This document shows positions 1 to 11,510 of a stretch of DNA of 64,000 nt, one piece after another; position 1 is the stretch's first letter; each line of letters starts with the position of its first letter. Origin of the DNA: Tomocerus qinae (lineage: Eukaryota > Arthropoda > Collembola > Entomobryomorpha > Tomoceridae). Both the position numbers and the translations under genes were made by a program. The stretch is taken from positions 50,894,296 through 50,958,295 of the forward strand of contig CM034548.1 in NCBI GenBank assembly GCA_020055645.1, in the 5' to 3' direction. Below the pieces are notes generated by a model, which made no database searches, was not told where the DNA came from, and was given only the letters and a program-made list of their open reading frames with translations.

Positions 1-1
1 G

Positions 2-265
2 GAACAGAGAGTAACAGAATCTTATTATGATGAATGTTGCCCACAACTAAACATAGAAAAGCTGGATCTACGAAGAGACATGCTTTTATTACGATTTGGT
101 CTCCAAATTATAAACTCAGAGGGATTTAGGGATAGTTTACCACCATTCCACACGGGGGAAATTAGACAAACGAGAAAAACCAAAAAGAACTTACTAAAAC
201 CTCTAGGAGCACAAACTAAAAAAAAGGATGAATATTCAGCGATCCCCCAAATTGTAACAGTATGA
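2..265 (+). pseudogene. 3' end of a LINE (non-LTR retrotransposon) ORF, cut by window edge
   Basis: An open frame runs from the window edge to a TGA at 263-265. It contains YYDECC, then KLDLRRDMLLLRFGL, then DSLPP. This is the layout of the extreme C-terminus of LINE ORF2 proteins, where a Leu/Arg-rich helix is followed by a short basic tail; the match is from memory of the family. The reverse transcriptase lies outside the window, so completeness cannot be judged. It sits in an intron of the Rho GEF gene, in the same orientation. Confidence 0.55.
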
Positions 266-459
266 AACATTTTGTATGACCATGGTAAAATTCGTTTAAG
301 CAATAATATAGTAGGAACCCGTTCTCGACTTCGTCACTGGTCGTGATAGAATAATAGATCGTCATAAAATAGAAATTAATATTAAAGTTAACAGGAAACC
401 AAAACATTTTATTTTCCATTTACTTCTAACCAACATATCTACCTACCCAATTATAAATA

Positions 460-2000
460 TCTTTGATGTAGTCTTCTACTCCCTAACCTATCCGCCACCC
501 CCAAAAAATAGTTTTTATAAGCTCCACTTAATCTCCACTTTCCAACGCATTGACTTCTATGTATGCCCGATTCCCTACCAAGTCCTCCAATCTACAAAAT
601 ACTTGTTTTGAGGTCCCTGCTATCTCCTTATCAATTTTCCAAAACTACTACCAGCTACCAATGAATAAGTTTCATGTAGGCCCCAGCTCGCACCCAATTG
701 TCACCAAAGAAATTTATATTAGTTCGGTAAACGTGTTTATATATCCAGGTTATCCCCACCTCCTAACCCTCCCTAATTTAGTCAGATAAACGAATTTTTT
801 AGCTCTCCGTTCCAGTCCCTCCCCCCAAATATAAAAATTTAACCAGCCTCATATATTTTCCATGTGATATCTGCCCTTCTTTTCTCCACTGAAAACAAAA
901 AAATTATATTACAGATCCGTTTTGCCTTCCACAACCACTTCCCACGCACGCTTTCCATAAAAGTTTTTCAATCGGTTATATTAAAATTGTTCTTACTTTG
1001 TCCCAAGAACTGGATTAATGTGGATCCCAAAACTACACATTTTATGTCTTTTTCATTGTTCGACTAAATGAATAAGAGCAATTGTTTTACAACAAAATAT
1101 AAGTTTCATGTAGCCTCCAATTTTCACCAATTTTCCCCCCATTAAAATATATTTCTATTATTTTATATATCTTATAATATTGTATTGTCTCTGCTTCACT
1201 ATTCATTCCACTCCTACTAAACAAAAAAAAACAATTTTACTTGGGCCCAAAACTTAAACTCTCATTCCTTTTCCCTAAGTAAAAATAATATCACCTTCAG
1301 GCTAATGTCTCCACCTTCCCCACCCCTCTCGCAAATTTTATCAGCTCCCTGCTATCTTCAGCTCCCCACCAATTTTCTTCACTCTAAATAATTTTTTTAT
1401 CAGTTTCAGGTGAATTCTATTCCTCAAAACCTAATCCTCAAACCAAAACATTATTTTATCAGCTCCACGTATTCCCCATTTTTCTACACATTCCCTCCCA
1501 TGACCAAAATATCGTTTTTATGAGTTCCACATGGTCTTTACTTCCGCACCCTTGCCACTCCTCTAAACAAAAAAATATAAACTTCACGTAGTCCCCATTT
1601 CCCCACCCATATCCCTCCCACAACCCAAAAAATATTTTTATTCGCTCCACGTAGTCTCCCCTTCCCTGCCCATTTCCCTCCTACAATTTAAAAAAATATT
1701 TTTATTAGCTCCAAATAGTTCCCACTTCTCCGCCCATTCCCCTGCCACAAACCATAAAAATATTTTTATTAGCTCCAATTAGTCTCCTCTTCCCAACCCT
1801 TTCCACTGCCTTAAACAAAAAAAATTTTAAGCTCCACGTAGTCTTTACATGCCCACCCTTTCCTCTCCCCTAAACAAAAATAATTTATAAGCTCCACGTA
1901 GTCTCCACTTCCCCCAACCAATTCCCTCTTACAAACCAAAAAAATATTTTTATTCGCTCCACGTAATCTCCACTTCCCCACCCATTCTATAGTTTTCCCA
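460..2000. repeat. Degenerate ~60-bp tandem repeat in intron
   Basis: Units of roughly 60 bp recur, with a core like AGCTCCACGTAGTCTCC followed by a C-rich CCACCCATTCCC block and an A/T block. Copies are best preserved from about 1450 to 2000 and decay towards 460. A 31-bp duplication (TTCTATAGTTTTCCC...) follows at about 1986-2043. There is no coding signal; short frames here are by-products of the repeat. Confidence 0.6.
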
Positions 2001-2601
2001 AAACCGAAATAACTAATTCTATAGTTTTCCCAAAACCGAAATGGGTGCTTTGAAATCTGAGCGACATTGTGGCCACAATCACAATTTACAAGTGGCTTAT
2101 GATCACAGCTTGAACGATTAAACAATAATTGTAGAGTCAGAACGGGCCATTTCTTCTCAGTTGCCTGTATATCTATAAATAAATATCTGTCTGCAATAAA
2201 TATTACTAAAAGTAAAAGTAGCCTAATGTTCAAATTACTGAAGCGAAGCTTTAAATGCTTTTTGTTTTTCGATATCCATTTTAACATTATTCAAACGGAT
2301 TTCGAATGGGTTATAATTTTGAATTGGATAGACGTGAGGGTCTAAATCTAAAAAAAATTAATACAGATCACGTGTATACATAAGCATATCAATAATTTGC
2401 TTAAAACCTGGGTGTAAATCCGGGTTTAGTCGCAAAAACCCGGATTTTGAAATCTGCTCCGGGTTTGGAAGCTCTAGTGGGGGCATTAAAAATTATCAAA
2501 AATTGTGAGTGAATTAAGTAAGGGGGGGCGTGAGAAAAGGAAGAAACAGAAGAAAGCAAAATGGGGTAAATTGAACATATACTACTTAAATTGTGTTGCA
2601 G

Positions 2602-2940
2602 GTCGAACTTGTCTCATTCATCTGGGAATTATTGGGACGGGTGTAAATTCAAACTACTGATGAAGATCGCACTGACGGATGTGCATTTGCTGCACGAGGA
2701 GGGAGAGAGGGGCCCAGGACTGAGCAGGTCTGGATCAGCTGGAGCAGGGGTCGGCTCTGCCCAAACCGAAGAGATGGACGACCTGAAAACCATCCACAAA
2801 ATGATGGACCTGGCGGCGATGCTCAAATGTCCCCATCTGGCACTCGACGACGTCCTCAGGGAAATCGCCTCTGGCCTCAAGCACCACAATGACAATAATC
2901 TGGACGCCGTCGACTTGGAAGTCAAAGCTAGTGAAAGCGG
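2602..2940 (+). CDS. ARHGEF17-like Rho GEF, internal exon (end of PH-like region and linker)
   Basis: This exon lies between a TTGTGTTGCAG acceptor and a GCGG|GTAATC donor. It encodes about 113 residues. First comes a strand-rich stretch (KFKLLMKIALTDVHLL) that looks like the end of the PH-like domain found in ARHGEF10/17 proteins. A helical segment follows (DLKTIHKMMDLAAML then CPHLALDDVLREIA), resembling the linker before the WD40-like propeller of that family. It is much more GC-rich than the flanking intron. It ends with two bases of a codon, while the next recognised exon (5618) expects one, so either a small exon between 2941 and 5617 is unrecognised or one splice site is misplaced. Exons for the DH domain lie upstream of the window. 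Confidence 0.7.
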
Positions 2941-3069
2941 GTAATCCAAATCTGTTTATTGTTTTTTCAGAATAGGGTTTACTTTGATGTACATTACAGT
3001 GTACTTTGTTTGAAACGGAGGCGTCTGGGTAGCAAAATACTTGAATTTTGGATGTGGTAAAAGACATAT

Positions 3070-3126
3070 TTTTGAGTGGCTTAAAGTGACTTATTTTTGA
3101 GTGGCTTAAAGTGACTTATTTTTGGG
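3070..3126. repeat. Short tandem duplication in intron
   Basis: The string GAGTGGCTTAAAGTGACTTA is present twice back to back, each copy followed by TTTTTG. It is a local duplication with no other features. Confidence 0.7.
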
Positions 3127-3514
3127 TGGCGAGACACGAGACCTAGCGGTGGCATAATAAGAATGTCATGATAAAAAAGGGGACTATTGCTTAATAAAGA
3201 TGCACAAAAGGCATATTAAAATATAATTTAATTCTTTTTTCTGACAAGTGTTTCAGGTTAATCACATTTTTGTTTGAATTTTAACTGAAAATTGTGAAAC
3301 AATGTTGTTGAAACCACATTCTTACATTTAGTATGGCAACTATCATTTAATTGTAATAATGTACCAATTTAATCGGAACTAATTATTCAATCGGTTATTG
3401 CCCCTAATAATTTGTCCCTCTTTTGTTCGATGAACACGTCAAGTTTAGTAGCCAATATTCACGACAACGCCCAACTGAATTTGAAATGCAAATAAGATTA
3501 ATTTTTACCTATTG

Positions 3515-3634
3515 TTTTACCAATTATACCATTTACCACTGATTTCTAGATGGTGGTATTTAACATTAAATACCATTAAAAACCGCTTACCACTGGTAAG
3601 TGGTAAATAATATTCTGTACACTACCAGGAATGT
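3515..3634 (+). mobile_element. Truncated copy of the CAGTGTACAAAAT hAT-type MITE
   Basis: The segment containing GGTGGTATTTAACATTAAAT, ACCATTAAAAACC and ACCACTGGTAAGTGGTAAAT and ending in CTGTACACTA closely matches the right-hand part of the complete element at 21680-22267, in the same orientation. The last base of the expected terminus differs (CACTA instead of CACTG). I could not find the left end, so it is a decayed fragment. Confidence 0.6.
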
Positions 3635-4294
3635 GTCGCTACTAAAGTGCCGCCTCCAAAAAATATTGCAAGTGTTTTGTCCCACTAACCACCACCTCTT
3701 ACTCATATCCAAACAGTGTTTTAAATACACCCCGCACTAAAATTAATGATAGTCTTTATTGCTCAGGGACAGTTCGGAAATTCTGAAAATTCTGTTTGGG
3801 TCTGTTGAAAAGAAAAACTCTTGGCTGGAATCCTTCCAAGACACTCTTGGCAAATTCAGTACTGACTAATTACAACATTAATGGTTGAGTGTTAAACTGA
3901 CAAGTCCCGCATCCACTGTGACTCAAATTGGACACCATAATTCCTACTCCAAAAAAATGTGGCACGATCTGTATTTATGGAACACTAGGCCCTCGGTACT
4001 AATGCTAAATTTCAAAATGATTAGGCATATTAACAATGTTTATTTTTCGAAATATGCTAATGTTCACTCATATTGGACTTCCTTGTGTTATGAAACATGC
4101 ATTGTGTTCGCGCATGTGCATTGCAACAAAAAGCCGCATTTACCATGACAGATAGATACCTACTACATACGCATAAACAGCTTTATTATATAGAAACGAG
4201 CCCGTCAATAAGCCCGAGCCCCTGGCCGTAACAACAATGTGAATAAATTCACACAAAGGAATCTAGCTTATTTCGAATGGCGGTTTGATGATTC

Positions 4295-4672
4295 GGAATA
4301 ACTCGAATATATTCGGAGCAACTCGAATTTATTCGGAGTAACACGAATATATTCGAAGCAACTCGAATTTATTCGGAGTAACTGTAACTCGAATTTATTC
4401 GGAGCAACTCGAATATATTCGGAGCAACTCGAATATATTCGGAGCAACTCGAATATATTCGGGGAAGATCGAATTTATTCGGAGCAACTCGAATATATTC
4501 GGGGAAGATCGAATTTATTCGGAGCAACTCGAATATTTCCGGAGTAACTCCAATTTATTCGGAGCAACTCGAATATATTCGGAGAAGATCGAATTTATTC
4601 GGAGTAACTCGAATTTATTCGGAGCAACTCGAATATATTCGGGGAAGATCGAATTTATTCGGAGGAATTTGA
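4295..4672. repeat. 20-bp minisatellite (GGAGCAACTCGAATATATTC)
   Basis: About 18 tandem copies of a 20-bp unit, GGAGCAACTCGAATATATTC. Variants have TTT for ATA, GGGGAAGATC for GGAGCAACTC, and GTAAC for GCAAC. The variant GGGGAAGATC unit recurs at regular spacing, which suggests higher-order duplication. It lies in an intron of the Rho GEF gene. Confidence 0.85.
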
Positions 4673-4789
4673 ATGGTGCTCCGACAATAGTCAGGTGTTA
4701 GTTGTATACATATTCGACTAAATAAAATTGGGTCTTCGGTGGTGCAATAGCATATCTCATAGCACCTTCGGCTCCGCCGAACCTTTGGC

Positions 4790-5096
4790 GGTATCCGGTG
4801 AATTCGTCTGAAACGTTTTCGACAATTGACAAAGGTGAACTCGATAATTACAATGTCAATCTCGATAATTACAATGGTGAATAGTGACTACGTGGAAGAC
4901 CATTCCTTAACAAATATCTCATAGCATTGTCGAATTCTACTTTTCCATTGTAGGAATCACCATTGTAATTAATCGAGTTCAAGTCCACCTTTGTAATTAT
5001 CGAGTTCATCTTTGTAATTATCGAGATCTACATTGTAATTATCGAGTTCACCATTGCCAATTGTCGAAAATGTTTCAGACGATTTCACCTACAACC
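4790..5096. mobile_element. Short FLYWCH/Mutator-family MITE with 8-bp TSD
   Basis: The element starts GGTATCCGGTGAATTCGTCT and ends, read from the other strand, GGTTGTAGGTGAAATCGTCT. It is flanked by the exact 8-bp duplication CCTTTGGC at 4782-4789 and 5097-5104. Both arms carry 21-bp units of the type CTCGATAATTACAATGGTGA. The same termini and units bound the 1.6-kb element at 53455-55063, which holds a FLYWCH-MULE transposase relic, so this is an internally deleted relative. Confidence 0.85.
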
Positions 5097-5104
5097 CCTT
5101 TGGC

Positions 5105-5617
5105 ACCTGCTAATTCGTTTATAGTTTCAGCTTAGGCTCCACCGAATTTTTTGCTCCGGTTGAGTGAGCGGAGTGGAAGGAAAGCAAAGCAAGCGTTACA
5201 GTGAGTCATCGGGTTACACATACGTATGTGACTTTCAAATAGTATAATAGATAGATAGATTTGCACTATCTGCGTTTTTGTAGTATTTTTTCTATTTTCA
5301 TAAACCACACACTTGCCGCAAATAACTTGCGACGTTCGTCAGGTCAATTATTATATACTAAGGTATTCCATACTTAAAAATTTGAGTTATTTTTCATGAG
5401 GGACACACTGTCATCGTTTAATTGGCAATGTCCCCAAAATGGCATATTTGAATGACATTTGGCAATTGTGCCTGTGCGAAATGTCATATTTTCCCAAAAT
5501 TGTGGTTACATTTTAAGTGGGGACTTGGTAGCCAATCAGAGCATTTGTTTGAAGACGAGACTTGTCAGCTTAGTTACGATGTCTGGCTTGAATGAACTTG
5601 ATTTGCGATGCTTGTAG
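5105..5617. other. Intron remainder, no gene seen
   Basis: AT-rich intron sequence up to the CTTGTAG acceptor. A TATA-like duplication of ATAGATAGATAG lies near 5248, and near-repeats of CCCAAAATGGCATATT and AATGTCATATTTTCCC lie around 5430-5500. Nothing else is supported. Confidence 0.5.
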
Positions 5618-6031
5618 TTCGTTATGGATTTGGAAAATTGCCAAACGTGCAATTCCTGCAAGCACTTCCGATCCGAAAGACGCGGGCTGGGCTGCAGTTG
5701 TCGTGCGCGGCGCCGGTGTCGCTGCATAACAAGGTGAGCAAGACCCTGGAGATGAGCGACGTGTGGGTGGCGAACTCGGACGGGTACGTGGGGCAGATTT
5801 GTATCCTCACGCTTCATCCCGAACCCGCAATCACCTCCTGCAACGGCGTCTGCAACTCCCGCATCACCTGCATCGCCTCCGTCCCGCCGCCCCTCGCCTT
5901 GTCCTACCACCCCTCCCTCTCCTCCTCCAACTCCCAGTACGAGGATCGGCCCCACCCCCATCATCACTCACACCCACATTTCCATTCACTCGGCTACGAA
6001 AGTGAAGACGACTCACACAAAAGTCGAACAG
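5618..6031 (+). CDS. ARHGEF17-like Rho GEF, exon at start of WD40-like propeller
   Basis: The reading frame gives LPIRKTRAGLQLSCAAP, then VWVANSDGYVGQICILTL and CNSRITCIASVP. These are the conserved opening strands of the C-terminal propeller of ARHGEF17/ARHGEF10 proteins, recognised from the family. A Ser/His/Pro-rich loop (PHPHHHSHPHFHS) follows and is probably lineage-specific. The acceptor is GATGCTTGTAG. The donor after 6031 leaves one base, which joins in phase to the next exon to give Glu-His-Trp. The exon is GC-rich compared with its introns. Confidence 0.85.
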
Positions 6032-7527
6032 GTATGTGCATTTAATTAGGGGAGGTCTTTGGGGGCTTTGGATATTCCACCCTATTTGATGGACATGTGG
6101 CAATTAAGTGAAAATCGTTGAAAGAGGAAAATAAAGCCAAACTATTTGAATTTTGGCGCAATTTCTTCCTTATTACCAACCAATCCGCAAACAAGGAAAG
6201 GTCGATTTTTCGCGGATCTAACCCATGACCAAAAATTTTGGCGACAAATAAATGCAATTATTTTCTACTAGCTGAATCCTAGCACACAAAGTGTGCTAGA
6301 AAATGTTGAAAGCAGTAAATTTCTAGTGACTGCGCATTGGCCCGAACCGTTGATTGGATTTAGTACTGATAGTCTAAGTCTAGTCCTTGCTCATTATAAT
6401 TGCAAAATATTACCCTTACTCATTAATTACAAAATATTACGGACAAATTTACAAACCTTAATACCAGAATGGTGAAAGAATTCCATGCGCATGTCCCACT
6501 TTGTTTAAAAGATTATGTTTATCTAGAGTAAAGATAATTTGATATAACATCATGGCTATAGTATAAACTTAGACTGACTCATGCGCATTGAACGTATTCA
6601 TGTATGCATCACCAAGGCCACAGCCAAAAATTTGGACCCCACAAATCAAAAGTGAAAATATGATAATTTTTGGGTTTTTAAGTCAAAAATTCCTTTCTTT
6701 TCTTTGATTTCGGGAGGGGGAGCACGAGCAGGGCCTCTGGCCCCTCACTGCGGCTATGTCTATCCCAGGCATCAACATGTTTTAGCAACCTCGTATCTCG
6801 TAGCTATGAAAATCGAATTTTGCTACACTTATTACTAAGCTCTCAAATTGGGCGGAGTATGTTGCTCTGAACATTTGAATGTTTTCAATGCCTGATTGTA
6901 TCATTACTTATTAGATAGCGTGCAATTTTCATGCAATCGTCATGCAATTACAACCTTGGAAGAGAATGCGGGGGCGGTAACCCTTTTAATCCCAGCGCTC
7001 CCTCTCATAGGTCTATCCGATTGCGATCAGATTTGCTAACCAAAAAGTCAAATTTATTTTTGCGAAATAGCAACTTGACGTTGACTAGAGTTGACTTATC
7101 AGTAATTCCGCAATTCGATATCCGTTCGCGTTCGTTGCATACAATGAGGAACTGTAATTATACCGTGCATGAACCACGGCCAAGAAAATTGTGTACAGGA
7201 GCGATGAACTGAGTAGCGTTGACAATAGCTTTGCTTCGCAAGCTAATAACGAAATTTTGGTGGATTTCCTACTCTATTTCCCACCCCATTTTGTTAGACA
7301 CCTGAGAATTGTGGAAATTAGTGAGAAATGAAGCCAATTTATTTGACTTTGACCTATGGCATAATTTATGCTAATAAATTTTATTTTCCAGTCCTTTTTG
7401 ATAGCTATATTTTCGGTGGAGCATGGAAAAGATAGATGGTGAACTCATTATTGGAGTTGCTGAATGTTTTCTGTACAGTAAATAAGTTTTGCTATGTTGA
7501 TAGTGCACAAGTCGAGTGGTAATTTAG
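6032..7527. other. Intron, no gene or repeat recognised
   Basis: AT-rich intron joining the exons that end at 6031 and start at 7528. I see no TE termini, tandem arrays or conserved frame in it. Confidence 0.5.
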
Positions 7528-7651
7528 AGCATTGGACCGTGTGGCTGGGGACGGAGGACGGTGGGCTTCATGTCTACGACTGTTCCGACAGCGTCCGAGT
7601 AAAGAAGAACCGCCACAAAATACAACACAAATCTCCACTCAACTGCATCGT
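7528..7651 (+). CDS. ARHGEF17-like Rho GEF, propeller exon
   Basis: Encodes EHWTVWLGTEDGGLHVYDCS and ends SPLNCIV. The W-LGTEDG-hVY pattern is a typical propeller blade of ARHGEF17/10 proteins. The acceptor is GGTAATTTAG. The donor GT at 7652 leaves two bases of a codon, completed exactly by the exon at 8389. Phase agreement with both neighbours supports the borders. Confidence 0.88.
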
Positions 7652-7836
7652 GTATGTTTATCTTTTCACCACTATTTTGGGGACAGGATGCCGCACGTTA
7701 AAAAATCACCTTTTCCCGGGAATGGCAAATTCTGATATTCAATGTACCCACATATGTACGGGGCACAAATTCGGAAACTTCCAAAAAAATTGTCGGCCAG
7801 AAGAAATAATTATCTTTTTTCCAGAATCTGAAATAT

Positions 7837-8075
7837 TCCCTTCTCCTTCCCGGGAAAAATTTACACTCTTACTTTTCTCCCAGGGAAAATTTACTCCCTT
7901 ACTTTCCTCCCGGGAAAAATTTACTCCCTTACTTTCCTCCCGGGAAAAATTTACTCCCTTACTTTCCTCCCGGGAAAAATTTACTCCCTTACTTTCCTTC
8001 CAGGAAAAATTTACTCCCTTGCTTTCCTCCCGGGAAAAATTTACTCCCTTACTTTCCTCTCGGGAAAAATTTCGG
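7837..8075. repeat. 30-bp minisatellite in intron
   Basis: About seven to eight tandem copies of a 30-bp unit, TTTACTCCCTTACTTTCCTC followed by CCGGGAAAAA. Because 30 is a multiple of three, it creates long in-phase frames on both strands that spell a 10-residue repeat. These are not genes. Degenerate relatives with CGGGAAAAATG continue to about 8340. The array lies between two Rho GEF exons. Confidence 0.85.
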
Positions 8076-8388
8076 AAAATTCTAAGAAACGTTTGGGAAA
8101 AAGGGAAATTCTGTCTTGCTGTGTCTTTAAAATTCTCAACTTTTTTCTCGGGAAAGATTTGTTTTCTTCCCGGAAAAGTTGGCTCACTTTCCTTCTTCAC
8201 GGGAAAAATGTCGAAAAGTTCTAAGAAAATTTCTGGTGAAAAGGGAAAACATTCCTGCCTTGCCAGAATCTGAAATATTTCCCTCTTTCTTAAAACTCAT
8301 AAAAATTTGCTCCCCATTGTTCCTTTCGGGAAAAAATGTTCATTCCGCACTGAAATTAATCCTGTTAATAATAGTTTATATTTTCCAG

Positions 8389-8456
8389 GTATTTCGATAG
8401 CCGTGTCTTCGTGTCTCTCGGAAACGGCGATGTTGCAGTTTACTGCCGTAGTCCAA
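8389..8456 (+). CDS. ARHGEF17-like Rho GEF, 68-bp propeller exon
   Basis: A small exon between TATATTTTCCAG and a CCAA|GTGAGT donor. Read in phase with the previous exon it gives VYFDSRVFVSLGNGDVAVYC. The hFVSLgNGdhhVY pattern is the next conserved propeller strand pair of ARHGEF17/10. The exon ends one base into a codon, which fits the next exon. It is too short for a simple ORF call and is supported by family match plus phase on both sides. Confidence 0.87.
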
Positions 8457-8769
8457 GTGAGTTTTTGCCAATTACATTTTTGTTTTTACCAATCATATTT
8501 ACCATATGCGAAATTGGAATTAGTTGTAGGAGGGCAGAAAAGTGAAATGAAATAATAAAAAAAAATTTTATCAATTCAAAAGGGTAAAGTTTGCTATAGG
8601 TGAAATTATGGTTTTAAATGTTTTAAATACATATCTGTGTCCTGCTGTCCTGGCGGCATTGTTTATACAATTGTGTTAATCAATAATGTTTATAAATAAT
8701 AATAATAACAATAATAAACCATTGCAAAATGGAAATACATATAACAGAAAGCAGTTTAATTGAAACCAA

Positions 8770-9245
8770 ACGACTTGACTTTTGACCTCCTAACCAGAGT
8801 TATTTGAGTTTAGAAGTGCCACTCAATTTTCAGCTGCCCAACACGCTATTACCCGACCTTGTGCGATGAATAGAAACGATGTTAAGTCGATTTTCAGTAA
8901 GTATCAATTTTTCTCCCACTTCCCCTATCAGGGGATGATTGTAACCTGTTCACACTAATCAGTAGTATGGCAAAACATGTCAGCTGTCGACAAAAGCTTT
9001 TACTCGACTTTGTAGGATAAATGGAACCAAAGTTATTTTTAGTAGACTTTTAGTAGGAGGTAATTTTTAATTTTTGAACTCCTCCCCCAGTCAGGGGGTG
9101 AGGCCGATCTTGCCCATTTACGACCTCGGTGTTACTTTTTACCTCAAGAAGCTACCCTGAAGATTTGAACAGTCTAGCACAAACCATTCGAAAGTGATCG
9201 TTCACAGGGATGATCGGACAGACATACAGACAGAATAGAGTAAAC
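8770..9245 (+). repeat. Dispersed interspersed repeat, related to 32560-32720
   Basis: The stretch holds two similar halves, each with a C/G-rich CTCCCAC..CAGGGG-type block. It ends in CATTCGAAAGTGATCGTTC and ACAGACATACAGACAGA. The end motif reappears in inverted orientation near 32585-32650 (GTCTGTCTATGTCCGTCTGG, then GATAACTTTCGAACGG), so this is a repeat family. No termini or target duplication could be placed. It lies in the intron before the 9317 exon. Confidence 0.45.
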
Positions 9246-9316
9246 GTATACAATGAAGACTTTGAATAATGACAGTTAAATTAAATTAAAATGTGTTTCG
9301 TTGTATATGGGCAAAG

Positions 9317-9658
9317 ATGGAAAGGGGTGGTCGGTGGGGGAGCCCAGCTGGGTGACGATAGGCTCCGCCCTCAACCCAGTGACGAAAATGATTTGTGTGA
9401 ATTGCCAAATTTGGTGTGCGGTGGGTTCGCAACTGAAGGTGTATGGTGAGAGTAGCGGGATGCTGGAACTCCTGCAGCCTATCCAGGTAACCATTGACGG
9501 CAACCAAATGCCCCGCGGGATCTCCACTCTCGTCGCCACCGAGGAATTCGTCCTCGTCGCCGTCCACGGCTCCAGCATCCTCAAGTGCTACAACAACTCC
9601 ACTTACGAAAGTCTCTTCGAGGCCAACGTCGCCCTCGATGTCTCCAAAATTCTAGCAG
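9317..9658 (+). CDS. ARHGEF17-like Rho GEF, propeller exon
   Basis: Encodes WVTIGSALNPVTKMICV, then QIWCAVGSQLKVYGE, TLVATEEFVLVAVHGSSI and ANVALDVSKILAG. These are successive propeller strands of ARHGEF17-type proteins. The acceptor GGGCAAAG is weak in pyrimidines but keeps phase with the exon at 8389. The donor CAG|GTCACC leaves one base that joins in phase to GCTGTGAC at 22397. The 12.7-kb intron that follows contains the nested transposon stack. Confidence 0.88.
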
Positions 9659-9829
9659 GTCACCCCAACTTCTGCTTTCTCTCCTTATAGTATTATGTAC
9701 TTCGAAAACTTCTAATGCCCACGAATCGGGAAATTTAGGATTTAGAAACCATTCAGAAAAATTGGAAATTTAGGAGGGACGCTTTAAAATTCCTGGAAAA
9801 GGATTGTCAAATTTTGTTGAAAAGTTGCA

Positions 9830-10078
9830 ACGGGTAGAAAATTGAAATTTCTCGATAAATAGAAATCTCTGGTAAAAATTTGAAATTCTGGGTAAAAGTT
9901 TGACATTTCAAAAGAAATGTTGGAAATTTAGGGTAAATTAGAAATTTAGGGAAGAAAATGAAAATTTTGAGAGAAAAGCTGGAAATTTCGGGTAAATTAG
10001 AAATTTAGGGAAGAAAATGAAAATTTTGAGAGAAAAGCTGGAAATTTCGGGAGTAAATTAGAAATTTCGGAAAGGAAT
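9830..10078. repeat. Tandem repeats of GAAATTTAGGG type
   Basis: Short units such as TGGAAATTTAGGGTAAATTA recur. A 59-60-bp unit (ATTAGAAATTTAGGGAAGAA, AATGAAAATTTTGAGAGAAA, AGCTGG..) is present about twice at 9936-10050. It immediately precedes the foldback element. Confidence 0.7.
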
Positions 10079-10659
10079 AAAGGGGGATATGCAATAAGAA
10101 ACTGGAGTAGAGGTCTTGTAGCCCTTAATTTCACCCAGACAATATGTATATGTTCCTATACCTAAAATGAGACCCTGAGGCTGTAGTTAAATATAATACA
10201 TGGCCGGAGTTGGGAAAATTTTTTTTTCAAAAATCGATGTGGAGGGGTTGGCCGGGGTTTTTGACACTTTTAAGCATATCCCCAGAGAGAGTGAAATTTC
10301 CAGCAACTTTAATGAAAAAATTGCGTGTTATATTTTTTTTTGATTTTTAAATCAAGTTTGAAAACCACCAAAAACCGACGATTATTGGCCTCATAACTTA
10401 GCCGACGGCCGTTATGAGACATACCCATTAACATTACTTATTAGCCTACAATTACAATGCAGGTCGATAAAATGCTATTTACATTAAACTTTTAGAATAA
10501 TTGGGGTATCCGTAGGCCTGTTAGGGCCTATAGATACCCCAATAAATATGGTAAGCCCCCAGCCACTGTGCGCGGTGACACAAATTATCAATTTTAACCA
10601 AATTGGGCCATTTTCGGCACCTAGATGTAAAATTTGACGCTGTTTACGACTCAAATAGT

Positions 10660-11000
10660 TAGAGTTACCTGAAAATTAACATTAGCGCGCAACCACCGCG
10701 CGCGCTGACACAAATCATTCGTTTTGAAGAAATTGAATGATTTTCATCACCCAGATGTAAAAATTGACGCTGTTTACGACTAAAATAATTAGAGTTACCT
10801 GAAAATTAACATTAGCGCGCAACAACCGCGCGCGCTGACACAAATCATTCGTTTTGAAGAAATTGAATGATTTTTATCACCCAGATGTAAAAATTGACGC
10901 TGTTTTTAGAGTTATCTGAAAATTAACATTAGCGCGCAACCACTGCGCGCTGACACAAATCATTCGTTTTGAAGGAATTGGATAATTTTCATCACCCACA
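10660..11000. repeat. ~120-130-bp tandem units inside the foldback arm
   Basis: Three copies of a unit containing GAAAATTAACATTAGCGCGC, ACAAATCATTCGTTTTGAAG and CACCCAGATGTAAAAATTGA, spaced about 130 and 117 bp. Related units in inverted orientation occur at 19440-19830 in the other arm. Confidence 0.8.
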
Positions 11001-11040
11001 TTACAAATTGACCTACGGATAAAATAATTAGATTTATGAG

Positions 11041-11510
11041 TGTCGCTGCGGCTTAGAGTGAAACGGTAGATATTAGTAACTTAGTGTAAGTAAGCAATAG
11101 TATGCCATCTACCACTGTAATTTGAATTAATTATATTCATGTATGATCCTGTAATGTGTGCGTTGAATTGTGTGTCTTGTGTTTTTGTGCGTGAAAGAAC
11201 AATCTAGTAGCTATTCAGCATTGTGAGCGAGTTGAAGTGTGCGGCTGTTCTTTAAGCAATTAATTTGATTTTAATAAAATCTTCCACTTGTAAAATTATC
11301 CCTTCGTTTTTAACTTCAGTTTTTTAATCTCTCGCTAGAAAGTAAAAACATTATAGGCATTAGCTAGTCAGTAAATCAGTTAGGCCATTTTAGTAAAGTT
11401 AATACGGAGGACGGGGGTTAGTCAGTCATCGCAGGCGTCAGTTCACCATTATCATCCCAAAAGAACGAAGAAGGCAGTTTACATTCAGTTGGCCAATCTC
11501 GGTCAGCACA
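11041..11510 (+). repeat. BEL-1 5' LTR
   Basis: Starts TGTCGCTGCGG and ends GGTCAGCACA, with TG..CA termini. An AATAAA signal lies at 11273-11278. It matches the 3' LTR over the whole length. Confidence 0.95.

Noticed and set aside
7494..8273. Long frames on both strands with a 10-residue repeat
   Set aside because: They are produced by a 30-bp minisatellite whose unit length is a multiple of three; only the exon at 7528-7651 within this span is supported.
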